DNA of 64,000 nt from Forficula auricularia (lineage: Eukaryota > Arthropoda > Insecta > Dermaptera > Forficulidae). The stretch lies in contig JALMQS010000055.1 of assembly GCA_024734495.1 (NCBI GenBank), positions 11,131,340 through 11,195,339 on the forward strand. Reading direction: 5' to 3'. Numbering within the stretch: position 1 is the first letter of the stretch; each line of letters begins with the position of its first letter. The translations under genes were made by a program, and so were the position numbers. The notes beneath the pieces were generated by a model. It saw only the letters and a list, made by a program, of their open reading frames with translations, ran no database searches and was not told the DNA's origin. Shown piece by piece: positions 43,025-54,749 of the stretch.

Positions 43025-44010
43025 TAGTTATTTGCAAAAGAGTCTGCTTCAGAAGGTAAATAAGTTATCAAACTTTTTGTTATTTGATCAATGTCTGAGT
43101 GAGGGATTCACACAGCTGAAGGGCTGCGGATAAAAATGAGTTTCTCAAAGAACTTCTAGAGCTGAGGCATTGGTGCGGAAGGCCAGGCAGTCGAGGTTTG
43201 TTTCAGACTAGTAGAGATTAGTTCTATAAAATTCTATGATTCAGCTAGAACGGCCTTTTGGCTCTAGAGAAATAGTAAATCATTCAAATGAATATCAGGT
43301 GTGTACAGTATCGTTGTAAAATGGATGCATTTTCCGAAACTTTGCAAACAGCTGTGCCGAGAATACTAGAATTTTCATTGTTTTTCTCCGAACTTCACGT
43401 GATTTGAGTCTTCATTCATTCTCCACCTTCAATTCGCCAGGTATTGCGATACGGCTGGCTAAACTGGGCATCGAATATGTTCCCGAGGCCAATAAAAGAA
43501 AAGAAAAAAAATCGCCAGAAAACCCAAAATCTGAATTTTGCAATCTTTAATAAATTTCTAAAAATTAACTTTTGCATATAAACTTTACTTTAAACTTTTT
43601 CAAATTTTATTTCAAACAAAGCATTGTGCAATGAGTTACTGCAGACACTGGCTTAGAATGTACGTATCACTTGGATCTATAAAGAGAAAGAATAAACAAT
43701 TTCATTAAAAAACTAATGACATTACAATGCAATGGAACGAGGATCTAGTATGGTAAATTCAATTCAAGCTGATTAAAAATCTCAATTTATGTTAAACGTC
43801 ACGCTTTGTAAGCAGTCACAGTTTATTATACATGTTATATCAAAAGTAACAGCGATTTTAAATTGTGTACTGTTTAGAAACAGTCTAAACTGGGCAGACA
43901 TTTTTTATGCATTCGTCATCGACCAGAAGTTGTCTAAGTTCGGAGAACTAGCCCGCACCTCAGAAAATAACAGCAAAAAATGTTTAATAAAAAAAAAATT
44001 CCAATCAGCC
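43025..44010. other. Non-coding stretch
   Basis: No gene recognised; the frame at 43789-44049 has no family resemblance and enters the repeat that follows. Confidence 0.4.
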
Positions 44011-44016
44011 CTTTTA

Positions 44017-44385
44017 CTTTACCATACAGAGTATGGTCAAGTATTGTAATCGTGCATGAAAAAAGTGGTTTTTTTCGAAATATCTGCAAAAACAGCTGAA
44101 ACTATTTTGATTATAAAAAATTGAGCGAAACCATGGCATTTCGGTCTACAAAAAGCTCTAATAAGTGAACATCGAAAAAATTATATTTTTCGAGATAATA
44201 ATTGTTTTGTCAAAATATCTGTTAGTATGGTTGTCTGTTAGTTAGTCTGTGTTAGTTTTGTGGACGAGCTAGCTCAAAAACTAGTGCAAATATCGAAACC
44301 AAATTTCACACCTAGTTTTGGTCCATTGAGATTAAGAGCTGATTAGATTTTGGTGCATATCGACCCAAAATTAATGGGGGTGGAG
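44017..44385 (+). repeat. CATACAGAGTATGG dispersed repeat, leading into a tandem array
   Basis: Nearly the same block order as 8221-8655. Directly followed by the satellite at 44390. Confidence 0.8.
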
Positions 44386-44389
44386 GGGG

Positions 44390-44945
44390 GTTAAAAATTA
44401 AAAATCTAGATCATTTGAGCAAACTCAACCAAATTTTGTATACAAAATCAGTGGGACCCCAGAAATCTAAAAATGCAAAAACTAACCGCCAAAAATGGGG
44501 TGGGGGTGGGGTGTAGGGTCAAAAAATGAAAATCTTGGCCATCTACCAAATTCAACGAAATTTTGTATACATAATCATTGGGACCCCAAAAGTCTAAAAA
44601 TGCAAAAATTAACCGCCCAAAATGGGGGGGGGTGTAGGGTCAAAAATGATAATCTAGGCACTTGTACCAAACTCAACCAAATTTTGTATGCATAATCAGT
44701 GGGACCCCAGAAGTCTAAAAATGCAAAATTAATCCTGCCTAAAATGGAGGGTGAAGGGTCAAAAAATGATAATCTAGGCCTTGTACCAAACTCAACTAAA
44801 TTTTGTATACATAATCAGTGGACCCCCAGAAGTCTAAAAATGCAAAAATTAACGCCAAAATGCGGGGGGAAGCTCAAAGAATGAAAAATCAGGCTCTTAT
44901 ACTAAACTACCCAATTTGGTATACATAACTATCAATGTACCACAG
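44390..44945 (+). repeat. Satellite-like tandem array, about five units of 115-127 bp
   Basis: CAACCAAATTTTGTATACAT-type blocks start at 44421, 44548, 44669, 44788 and about 44903. Each unit has GGGACCCCAGAAGTCTAAAA, ATGCAAAAATTAACCGCC and a G-run of variable length, which makes the unit length vary. The same unit is at 23870-24070 inside another element. Confidence 0.9.
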
Positions 44946-44949
44946 TAAT

Positions 44950-46730
44950 TAAAAATAAAAACCAACCCCTACACATGATTGTAAATAATTTTATTAAAAT
45001 ATTAAATATAAAGGAGAAGGGCCAGGTTGTGGTAAAGTCAATGGATGGCTATATCAGAACACGTCAGTGTACTTTAACATTGAAGAACGATGAGGTAACA
45101 AGCACATTAATATGAAATGAAAATGACAAAGAGGTATAATTTAATAAAAATAAAATATTAGCCATTCACTACCTAAATTAAATGCTTTATTTTTCAATTA
45201 ATTATAAATGAAAATAACTGGCTGATCCTTAATTTGAAAATAAACATGGTAATAATTGCAGAGCATCCATGAAAAACAATATGTAAAATCCGTTATTGGG
45301 ATCCGTCTCGAATATAAAGAAAATAGTGGGATATTCCGATTGGGAAAAGGAGATGCCGAGCGATCTTGGGCTTCCTTGTCTGGCGTCCTGGAGCCTCCAT
45401 GCACGGCCAATCCGACCAGACAATTACTCTGGTGCGCATCCTCCGAAAAAGCGCCTCATCCCGTGTGAATTCGCTTAAATGTTCAAATAATAATATTATT
45501 CAGAATTCAGTTTGCTTGTTAGTATTCCCTTTCACGTCAATTAAGGGATTATGGGTTTAGAAATTAGATGAAAATCCAGCTAGCTGATTGTCAACAACGT
45601 CCAGATTTGAAAAGTTCAAAAACGCGCTCGAACCAATTGCTAGACTTACCAAATTTGAAAAACCACCCACAAACTAGGTTGAATTTCGTGTATGTCTGAT
45701 CTCCATTAAAATCTAGGTGGTTTCAGACGAAACTAGTTTTTTGATATTTATAATCTTTGAAAACACTTATCATTTATTCTTCAGCTCCTTTTGCAAATTT
45801 ATAGATAACCGCATAATAGAATTTTTCGTTATTTATTTCAAATTCAACATTAGATTTTTTATCAATTGATATTTAAACAGAACGGATAATCATATTCAGT
45901 TCAACATCTTCGATGATGTTTCAATCTTTGTCACTAGTTGAAAACGAGCTGACATAGGTACTCGTAGAAGGATAATGCAAATTAAATGTATTAAATCACG
46001 CATAAAAATAAATTTTTTCTCATTGTGCCTTTTAAAATGTCTGAAACGCAGGAGAAAAATGTTTTTCAACTATGATTTTTCTCTTTGTGTGTCTGAATTC
46101 CGATACCCACGATAGCCCAAGAACGGAAAGTCAAAAATTTGGTTTGTAACAAAATACATATTACTGATTAGAATTTGCAATATCTGATTCAAAAGGGAGA
46201 AAATATTTTTTAATTATTCTTTTGGGAATTTTAAGAGGATGAACATACTATAGCCACGAAATGATGCAATTTATGTTAAGTTTTATCCTTAATCATTACC
46301 AGGGCAGCTCAAGTGTACCGAGTCTTGAATTTTTTATTATTTGATGTGCGGATTAGCGATTCTTTCATTAGAATCTGATGGATGAAAATAACTACAAAGA
46401 ACATGGATAGAATCATTTCTCTTTCTTTATAGCTAAGAAGACAAGAATTTGATAAGAAAGTTCAAACCTGTTTCAGACTATTTGAAGATTAATTTTGAAT
46501 TTCTATTATTCTAGGAATGGCTTTTTGCACTCGGACCAAAAACGATACTGGTTATAGAATGAGAGAATATTCAATTTGGACTTCATTAGAGCAAACCATA
46601 CTTTTGCCCAAATATCTTTTAGTTCATCTTTCAAGATTAATTTTTTTAATGCAATTTATATATTTTACATGAAAGTCATGGGACGAGTACATGTAAATTA
46701 ATTCACTTTTAACCTAATATAATCAAAGTG
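44950..46730. other. Non-coding stretch; GC-rich patch 45345-45475
   Basis: Bases 45345-45475 have several overlapping open frames on both strands and gene-like composition, but no recognised protein and no convincing splice pair. Could be conserved non-coding DNA or an unknown exon. Confidence 0.35.
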
Positions 46731-46733
46731 ATT

Positions 46734-47214
46734 CCGCGACATTTCAGCCCCCGACAAAATATCCCCGACAAAATATCCCCGACAAAACATCCCCCGACAA
46801 AATATCCCTGACAAAATATCCTTCAGACGGAATATCTCATGACAAAAAACCCTTCCCTTCGTGAATCTTATGAGTAATGCAAATCGACTCCGGTTTGGTT
46901 AATATATATTAACCGAACCTCCGAAAGTTTAGTCGTAAGTGGGTGTGTTTGGGGCTCCCCATTTTTTCTGAATCAAACACGACAGATAGCAGCACTTTCA
47001 AACGGCTAATTAGCTGCCGATAATCTGAAAAGTCTGTTGTTATATTATTTCAAAACTATGATTATAAGCTCTCAACTTAATCTCTTGTTTGTTCTCCCTT
47101 ATACTGGGGAATATTTTGTCAGAAGATATTATGTCGGGGATATTTTGTCTGAAGGATATTTTGTTGGGGGATGTTTGTCGGGGATATTTTTGTCGGGGGC
47201 TTGAAATGTCGCGG
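46734..47214. mobile_element. DNA element with tandem-repeat termini, 481 bp
   Basis: Ends CCGCGACATTTCAGCCCCCG and its near-exact complement (CGGGGGCTTGAAATGTCGCGG). Both arms then carry 14-15-bp tandem units CCCCGACAAAATAT (about six left, five right), as inverted sets. The centre (46860-47100) is unique and non-coding. Target duplication unclear. Superfamily not identified. Confidence 0.75.
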
Positions 47215-47399
47215 AAATTTTAACAAAGTATTTTCCACAAGATAACTGAAGGATGCTGAAAATCTGAAATATTTTTCATATTCTTTAAATTTGCTAACGT
47301 TAAAAAGTTTCAAGGTAAATTTTAAATTATATAAATTTAAATGAATTAGTTATATAGTATTTATTGTGCAATAAAATTTTTACAAATTTTCAAATTCAA

Positions 47400-47475
47400 C
47401 AAGGATGAAAATTCTATTGACATTTTGGAATTTGCGGGATGCGCCGCATCCACAGCATCCATGGACCGCACCCCA
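47400..47475 (-). mobile_element. hAT-like end fragment
   Basis: Minus strand GGGTGCGGTCCATGGATGCT then GTGGATGCGGCGCATCCC. The same end stands at 55354 with an intact CAGTGGCGTGCGG start. Confidence 0.5.
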
Positions 47476-47524
47476 ATGATATACGATATACGATATAGTA
47501 TATATATATATAGAGTATATATAT

Positions 47525-48546
47525 ACCGGGTGAGTTTTTTTATCTTGAGACAGTCTTATAACTCAAAAACAGTGCATTATAAGGAAAAAGTTTCAAATAA
47601 AAGTTTATTTATATCAAGGGGGAAACTAAACTATGCTATTGATTGTTGACCTAGAACAAGCTTTCAAGGGTATTTAAAGGTCAACTTCTGTTTTTTAAAT
47701 GGAACCCTATATTTTTCGTTGCGTCTAGTTAATCTACAAGAAAAACTGAACAACTTTCATAAGAGCTATTTTTTATAGGACATCAAATAAACAAAATACA
47801 TGAATCAATTAGATCTCAAAAAAATCTTAATAATTATTTTTAACAATTATTTTACTTAATTATCAAATAATAATGATTAAAAAATTAATAATTAAATAAA
47901 TAATTTAATAATAATTAATAATTAAATATTTTTGCGATACTGGTCTGTGACATTCCAGAGTGTATCGCAAGTCTTCTGGATGAATTCCAGTTCCAATTTC
48001 GTTATTTTGGCCTGTTGTAGTTTCTTCGTAGCCTTTACATTTCCTGTTTTTTTCTTTTAAACAGATTTACAACAAGATAAAATGAAGCTTGTGAGGATGT
48101 ATTCCTATCAGAAAAACGCTAGGCATCCATTTCAATGGCAGTCCCATAACACTTCTTCCACTATTCACCATAAATTAAGACTATTTCAATTCTGTCTTCA
48201 ACAAAAAATGTTCCATGTTTATTATATTAATACAATATAACTACTGGATTGAGACGAGAAATAAACTTTTTTAAACTCAAGAATTTTAAGTAGTTCTATT
48301 AAGTAGAAAATAATTTCTTAAATCTGTGTATAATAAAGTTTTAAGATCATTATAAACACTTATTTTCATTGTTGTGACTTTTTGATTTAATAATTATTTA
48401 TTTAGTAATAAATTATTTATTCATTATTATTTGATAATTAAGTTAAATAATTGTTAAAAATAATTATTAAGATTTTTTTTGAGATCTAATTGATTTAATA
48501 TTTTTTATGTGGTGTTGTATAAAAAATAGTTCTAATATAAGTTAAA
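47525..48546. mobile_element. Element with about 140-bp terminal inverted repeats
   Basis: Left arm about 47765-47895 and right arm about 48395-48545 share CAATTAGATCTCAAAAAAA, TCTTAATAATTATTTTTAAC and ATTATCAAATAATAATGA as complements. Left of the arm GGGTGAGTTTTTTTATCTTG (47527) may be the outer end. The right outer end is replaced by a ribozyme-element insertion at 48547. The centre has no intact frame. Confidence 0.55.
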
Positions 48547-48656
48547 TTGAAAGTTTTGTGCCGAGAGTAGCAGAATGTTTATATATTGAAGGAGACAATA
48601 AAAGAGTGTGTTCTTGCTGGAATTATAAATTTTAATTATTTATAACGAGACTATAG
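48547..48656 (-). mobile_element. Ribozyme-element 3' part (CTATAGTC family)
   Basis: TTGAAAGTTTTGTGCCGAGA at the left, then GGAGACAATAAAAGAGTGTG, stopping at GAGACTATAG. Contains the last bases of the ribozyme motif only; 5' truncated. Confidence 0.7.
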
Positions 48657-49017
48657 TTGATGTGTTGATGAAAGTAGATTAGAAAGTAAATGGTGTACAC
48701 TGAACTTTGAGCTCATGTGTTCGCAGTGGAAACCTGACCAAACCAGAATTTTTGCTTTCTGATAATAAATTAAAGTCCAAGAACTAAAGTTAATTGGTGG
48801 TCAATTCAAGACCTTGGGATAACCGGAAGCACCTCTTTATTTCAGGCGTTTTTTGATTTTTTTTTCTATTTAAAAATATTCAGTTTTTTCTCGAAATCGA
48901 CGAGTTTGACAAGTATAATTTCTGTAAATTTTAATCTAATTGAAATATATTTATTGTGAATTTGATTCGGGTGTGGGGTTTATTAAGTGCAATTAATATA
49001 TATTTATTGAATTGTAT

Positions 49018-49262
49018 AATAATAAAAGAGTGTCTTCTGTTGAGCATTTTTAATTTATTTATAACGAGACTATAGTTTCAAGATCAATTCCTGGGTGTGA
49101 ATCAATTGTAATAGACTGAGACTGACGAAGAGCGCAAAGCCTCGAAACTATAGTCACGTTATAAATAAATTAAAAATTTATTTTTCCAGCAGAAGACACT
49201 CTTTTATTGTCTCCTTTAATTTATAAAAATTCTGCTACTCCCGGCAAAAAGAAACTTTCAAC
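49018..49262. mobile_element. Foldback ribozyme element (CTATAGTC family)
   Basis: Left arm 49018-49082 (AATAAAAGAGTGTCTTCTG..ACGAGACTATAGTTTC), right arm 49144-49215 inverted, then the terminus CTGCTACTCCCGGCAAAAAG at about 49233. A core lies at 49122-49155. Target duplication not resolved. Confidence 0.75.
49122..49155 (+). ncRNA. Hammerhead ribozyme-like motif
   Basis: CTGACGA (N7 = C, allowed), stem II GAG..CTC shortened relative to GAGGGC/GCCCTC, GAAA (49144-49147), CTATA, GTC (49153-49155). Sequence before it (AATTGTAATAGACTGA) is the usual flank with a small duplication. Confidence 0.6.
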
Positions 49263-49264
49263 TT

Positions 49265-49640
49265 ATTTTTTTTTGAATATTAATCACAATTCATCTTTTC
49301 TCTGTTTGAATTGCAATGAAAAGATTGCAATTCTTTCGGAATATTCCACACGCTTTACGCCTTATCCAATAATATGCTATTATCGAATATCAAAAATTTC
49401 ACTATATTAGTCGTTGGAAGATTTTTATGTTCATCATAAACCCCATTTTTTTTTTTTTATTAACAAAAAATAAATAAATTTTTATTGAAAATCATTATGT
49501 TTTCGTCATTTTTCCTATAATATCAAATAATCTTTTTAACTAAATTATTGAAAAAGAATTAATCTATACAGCTTTTGAAAAGTGGACGAATTTTATCAAC
49601 TAATAAATAAACATTAAAAATGAAATAACTTTATCTTTTA

Positions 49641-49671
<31 letters not shown>

Positions 49672-52600
49672 GTAAATCAAACTTTGGTTGAGTTTATTTA
49701 CATTTTAATTAACTGTTTATTATTTCTAAATCCCTTTGAGAAAGTGTCCAGGCGGCGGTTGCTCTGCAGAACTTGCTTGTCGTATGTATGTATTTTGATC
49801 AAATATTTGCTTAACTCTCCCCGAAAGCTAATTGAATTAAATTTTAAGAGGCACACTCTGATCCATGATTCTTGCCTATTGGAAAGAGACATCAGCAATC
49901 GACCGTCCTTGGGGACTTAATTTAATTTATCAAGCGACTTAATCTCAATAACTTAACTGAATTGACAATTAAATGTGTTGGTATTGTTTCGGGTGTTGAA
50001 GTACTAGAGATTCCTGGCAATGGCGGAACAAGATGGCGCTTCGGCACTGGCGGGAATTGCGAAATTCCATACAATTGAGAAAAAGAGGCGATCGTGTTTG
50101 GGGAACTGTTTGGATGTTGGTTGGCCACGCGACCTTTTGCCATTCCGATGATGTCACTCTCTATCTATTAAAAGGTTCTTATGGCTTGTTAAGAGCTTGA
50201 TGGCCATCCTCGTCTCTCTTTATGAATGTTAATTCGATGAGCGGAGGAACCCAGACACAGCCCACAGCTGCCTGCCGTTCGGATAATCGAAAACACTTCA
50301 AATGGATTCGCTTTTTACACCTGATTCGATTTACGGACCGATTTACAAACACTAGCCTGAAGTCGTAAAGTAAAAGCGCTAATAATTCAGAGAGACCGAA
50401 AGGTTAAGGATTTAAATATGTATATTTTTTGTGTTTAGAAATGTTTGAAACGCAATGAAATTTAACCTTTTCATGTCTGTCTGTTTAACTGTCTGTCTCG
50501 ATTCCAATACTCACATTAACTTAAGAATTGAAAAACGTAGAATTATAATTCTGGTATCAAAATGTAAGTATTTCCAAACCAACGAATTGATAGATTTTTA
50601 GTTTCAAAATTTCCGGTTGAAAAATCCAAAATAATAAGAAAATATGAAGTCGTTTTTAGAGACCTCTAAAACAATTGCAGCTAATGAGCTTAAATTGGAT
50701 GCAAAAGTTTGTATTAATAAAATACCTTTGTGATAACCTTCATTTTTTTAGCTCTAGCTTTCCTCTGACAAAAGCATACCTTATCACTAAATTTTGCGAG
50801 AAGTCTTGAAAATATTTTCCTTCATTCCTTCAATTTTTGATACAAACAGACAAATCATACTTATCTCGATTTATATAAATGGAAGTGTTTCGAAATATAA
50901 ATATTTATACGATCTTATGTAACATAAAAATGAATGAAATTAAACATGAATTAATGAGTCACTTATTTACATTCCTCTTAGAAACTTTAAACATGGTCGC
51001 AGATAAGCTGAGATTCCTAAAATCCCTAGAAAAATTTATAATTTCGAAAAACCCCTTATGGGACCTAGCTAGGGTTTAAAAAGGGTGTGAATTAATGAGG
51101 CACATCCAGTTTTCCTAGAAATTAAAAATGTAGGTAAAAAGTCATTTTTATGTTAAAGGAAAAAATCTGCCTTTTGTTTTTCAAACGCCACAATATTTTA
51201 CATTTCACATTTACTTTTTAAAGATATATTTTCATGTATGGAAACAAAAGCACCATTTATAATTATTTTTTATCAGGAATATTTCCCTCTGCACATTTTC
51301 AAATACTAAAAAAGTATCTAAACTCACTTTGACTTCTGAAATTCCGTCATTGATTCTGGTTTTGGATGGGTATAACTTATTTGTGTTCTCATTATCAAAT
51401 TGAAAAAAATTCTTAGTTAGTATTTTTAATTAAACTATAGATTAATATTACAATTTTTAAATTTAAATTTGTTTGAAAACACACCCTATATCAAAATCAA
51501 TTGGTAGATAATTGAAAAGTGTTCTCCTCAGCAAATAAGATTTCTTCATTTGCAGAGTGGATTGTAATTACACAAGCGCAATAACCCCTTAATCAGAAAA
51601 CGAAATTCTGTCAGCACAAGTTATGGCAGGCAATTTGAGCTCCTTCGCCAGATGGGCAATATCGCTGGGGCTGCTACAAACGAACGCTAAATTATACCAA
51701 GATGTCAGCTAATCCATCTCAATACAACCGCCATTTAGACTCTTATTTAATATGGATAACGTCAAGTTAAAGATGCCAATTAGAAAATGCATTTGTGAAC
51801 TAGCATATGAGACTCCTTCACAATTAAATCAGGATATTATATATGAGAAAAGCAAAATATTCATGTTAATTACAAATGGTCATACAATCACACATTTTTC
51901 TTTCTCTCGTACACTCGGCAAACCGAGCAACTCCAAAGGGGCAGGAATTGAGTTCGTCCATAAATTTTCAATTACCCGGTAAACGGTCAAAATATCTCAA
52001 ATATTACTAAACTCATTCGGAATTTTTTTTGGGGTTTTCGTCTAAATAAAATAATGTCTGAAACATGAAGAAAAATCATTTTCACACATTATTTTTCTGT
52101 GTGCGTGTCTAGATACCAAAACTATGACAATCCAAGAGGTTAAAGTGTTAGAAAGTTCGTTTTAATGAAAAAATGTTTGTATTTACAAAAAGAATAACTG
52201 ATCAAACCTTGGGATTTTTAACTTTAAGTTTCTCATTTCAAAAAATGTATAATAATTAAAATTTCAACTTTCTAGATCTAGACAATTCTACTTAGTTTTC
52301 AATTTCAGGCGTATTAATCCAAATCAGCAATACTTAAAATGAACATATTTCGTTTTATTAATTTAAATAAAGCTTGGTATATCATTTTCGATATACTCTC
52401 TTGCTAGAAGATAAATGAGAATTCGATTTATATATATATATATATATATACAGTATTGGTATATATAGATGAAAATGTATTTTTAGTTTTCTTGTTTGTT
52501 TTTTTTACTATATAAATCGAATTCTCATTGATTTTTTAAAAACACGTGGTAAATTGGAAAGGCTTTTTTCAAATAATAAAATTGATCAATTTGATCCAAA

Positions 52601-53060
52601 ATCAAGAAAGATGGTATAAACTACTAAATCCGAGGTCTTACATATGTATAATTTTTATTATGTTCATCTCTTTCGAAATTGAACCCGAATGCCAAAGATG
52701 CAGTCCGGACTGTTGTTTTGCCTATATTTTTGTAAACGAAAGGGGTGAATACAATCTTTGTGAAATAATAAATATCATCCATTACACCTCGCATTTAGTG
52801 TAGTTGACCACCTCTCCTGATTTTAGAAATCTTAACTCTGCTTCTATCGGTATTTGTCTTTTATGTGTAAATATTTTGATTTCAAGTATTGGTGTGTACT
52901 GAATCAATACCCCTTAAAAATAGATAATCGTATTTTTCGGATATTTGATCAAATGTAATTCAAAAATTAGACCTGTGTTTTGAGGAAAACTAATGCTATT
53001 TTTGGATTCAGCCGTATTAAATATACCCAGAAACATGTCTAACATTTTTAGAGAACATAA
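49265..53060. other. Long non-coding stretch, SINE fragment at 52615-52715
   Basis: Bases 49640-49665 hold a (TTTA)n microsatellite. Bases 49990-50360 are GC-richer and include an AAGATGGCG motif inside a 43-codon frame from ATG at 50019; this may be regulatory or a 5' UTR but has no supporting splice site. Bases 51590-51760 are single-copy and more complex. (TA)n lies at 52430-52450. SINE blocks TAAATCCGAGGTCTTACAT and GAAATTGAACCCGAATGCC are at 52615-52715. Confidence 0.35.
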
Positions 53061-53076
53061 TTTTTAAGAAAAAAAT

Positions 53077-53765
53077 AAAACCGACTTCAAAAAATTAAAT
53101 GCAACAAAAAATACACTAAAAGGTATAAAATAATTATTATCTTATTTAGTTACAACTAAACGACGAAATATTAACATGAAATTAATTTTTGGAATCGGTG
53201 CCAAACATATACCTTTTATGAATCGCACTCGACGGATCTTACTTAGTACGTTTGCCGGGTACGCTCGCTTATAGGTATAGTTTGTTTGGCCCCGACTTCA
53301 AAAAGTAATTTCATGTTAATATTTCGTCGTTTAGTTGTAACTAAATAAGATAATAATCATTTTATACCTTTTGGTGTATTTTATTTGTTGCATTTAATTT
53401 TTTGAAGTCGGTTTTATTTTTTCTTAAAAATTATTTTTATTTTCTCTTTTTAGTGATGTTATTAATAGTGATCATATCATCGGAACTTGACCAAATTAAT
53501 ATGGCACCATTCCTAAGATACCCCCTTTCCAATAAAAAAAGAATCATAGAAATCGGTTCATAAACAAAGAAGTTAGACCTGAACAAACCTAACAAAAAAG
53601 GTCTAATACCAATGAAAAAAACCAGGACCAATCGGAAGCTAGACTGAACTTTGGTCGCAAAAAAATTTCAAAATCGGTTCACAATTGGCGGAGATATGAG
53701 GTAACATAGACAAAAAAAAAATCAGTCGAATAGAGAACCTCCTCCTTTTTTGAAGTCGGTTAAAA
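53077..53765 (-). repeat. 'CCGACTTCAAAAA' composite repeat, complete copy with inverted ends
   Basis: AAAACCGACTTCAAAAAA at 53077-53094 and its complement at about 53746-53765 form 18-bp terminal inverted repeats. An internal foldback (53077-53420) and a unique half (53450-53765) appear in the same order as 4371-5516 but reversed. Confidence 0.75.
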
Positions 53766-54049
53766 ATGTGTATTGACCAGTGTTATCAATATTTTCAAAG
53801 AGGGTAGTCTTGAAAAATTTTTCACTTTTTCGTCCAAATTATGATAAAAAATGAAAGCGTTACTTTTTTTTCAAATATTTTAAGTTTAAGAACCAGTATT
53901 TATTCGTCTCGTTCCATTTCTAAATTTTTACTTTTTAATAGTAAATACTTCATATAAGATTTCAAATTACCAATAAAAATAGACTTGAAATTTCTAATGG
54001 ATTATTTTTAATTTTAAATCAGAATGGTTGTTTTTACACACTGTATATT

Positions 54050-54276
54050 TTTCTCTCTCGGGGATCGAACCCGGGTGTCGAAATTAGAAACCAAATACGA
54101 CCCTGTGAGGTGACCTCCTCTAACATATAATATTGCGCTAAATATTTCACACAAAGATTTAAATCTTAATTTTCTTTCAATTTGAACTTTTTTATTCAAT
54201 TTGGGAAAAGTCATAGTCAACACCTTTTTCTTCTTTTCTTTTTAAGCCATATTGCATGCAGGGGGTAAAAACAACC
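54050..54276 (-). mobile_element. tRNA-derived SINE, target of the next insertion
   Basis: B-box complement GGGGATCGAACCCGGG near 54060 and CCCTGTGAGGTGACCTCC near 54100 match the 10.4-kb copy. The plus-strand piece AACCCTTCTGACATAT continues after the foldback as AATTAAAAATAATCC (54744-). Confidence 0.5.
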
Positions 54277-54391
54277 CTTCTGACATATTCACAAAGAGAA
54301 ACAAAGAGGTTGTCCTCTGCTATGCAAATGAACATACACACATATATATATCAAGATGATATATCTGTATATATATTATTTATTTGTTTGA

Positions 54392-54426
54392 GACTATGGT
54401 TTCGAAGACTTGGTCTTCATCATCAG
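54392..54426 (-). ncRNA. Hammerhead ribozyme-like motif (left arm)
   Basis: Minus: CTGATGA, T, 6-bp stem II GAAGAC/GTCTTC with loop CAA, GAAA, CCATA (one change from CTATA), GTC. Every core position is intact and stem III AC/GU is kept. Confidence 0.75.
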
Positions 54427-54540
54427 TCTTTTGATTATAAATGTTGTTTTTCATGGAGTCAATACCAGTGAAGGAACATCAAATTTTCAATATCCATACG
54501 GTATTGACTCCATGAAAAACAACATTTATAATTAAAAAGA

Positions 54541-54577
54541 CTGATGATGAAGACCAAGTCCTTCCGAAACTATAGCC
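54541..54577 (+). ncRNA. Hammerhead ribozyme-like motif (right arm), mutated
   Basis: CTGATGA (54541-54547), hairpin GAAGACCAAGTCCTTC with an inserted C, GAAA (54566-54569), CTATAGCC. The U of NUH at the cleavage site is C, so cleavage is expected to be lost although the left arm is intact. Confidence 0.65.
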
Positions 54578-54749
54578 TCAAACAAATAAATAATATATAT
54601 ATAGCTATACAGATATACAATCTCGATATATATGTGTGTATGTTTATTTGCATCAAGCAGAGGACAACCTCTTTGTTTCTCTTTTGTGAATAAACTCTCG
54701 TTACTCTCGGTAAAACAAAAACTTTTCAATTACTTCTGACATATAATTA

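Larger units (their letters stand above)
54289..54732. mobile_element. Complete foldback ribozyme element with perfect 12-bp duplication
   Basis: CTTCTGACATAT at 54277-54288 and 54733-54744. From outside inwards the arms carry AGAAACAAAGAGGTTGTCCT, ATGCAAATGAACATACACAC, TA-repeats, a hammerhead core and CATTTATAAT..ATGTTGTTTTTCATGGAGTC. The loop is about 36 nt. The right end extends further, to CTCTCGTTACTCTCGGTAAA and ACTTTTCAATTA, so the ends are not symmetric, unlike a DNA transposon. Confidence 0.9.

Noticed and set aside
50019..50150. 43-codon frame beginning MAEQDGASA with an AAGATGGCG motif
   Set aside because: Too short, no homology recognised, no donor site; kept only as a possible regulatory island.
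54256..54729. Pair of similar frames on opposite strands
   Set aside because: Products of the inverted arms of the foldback ribozyme element.
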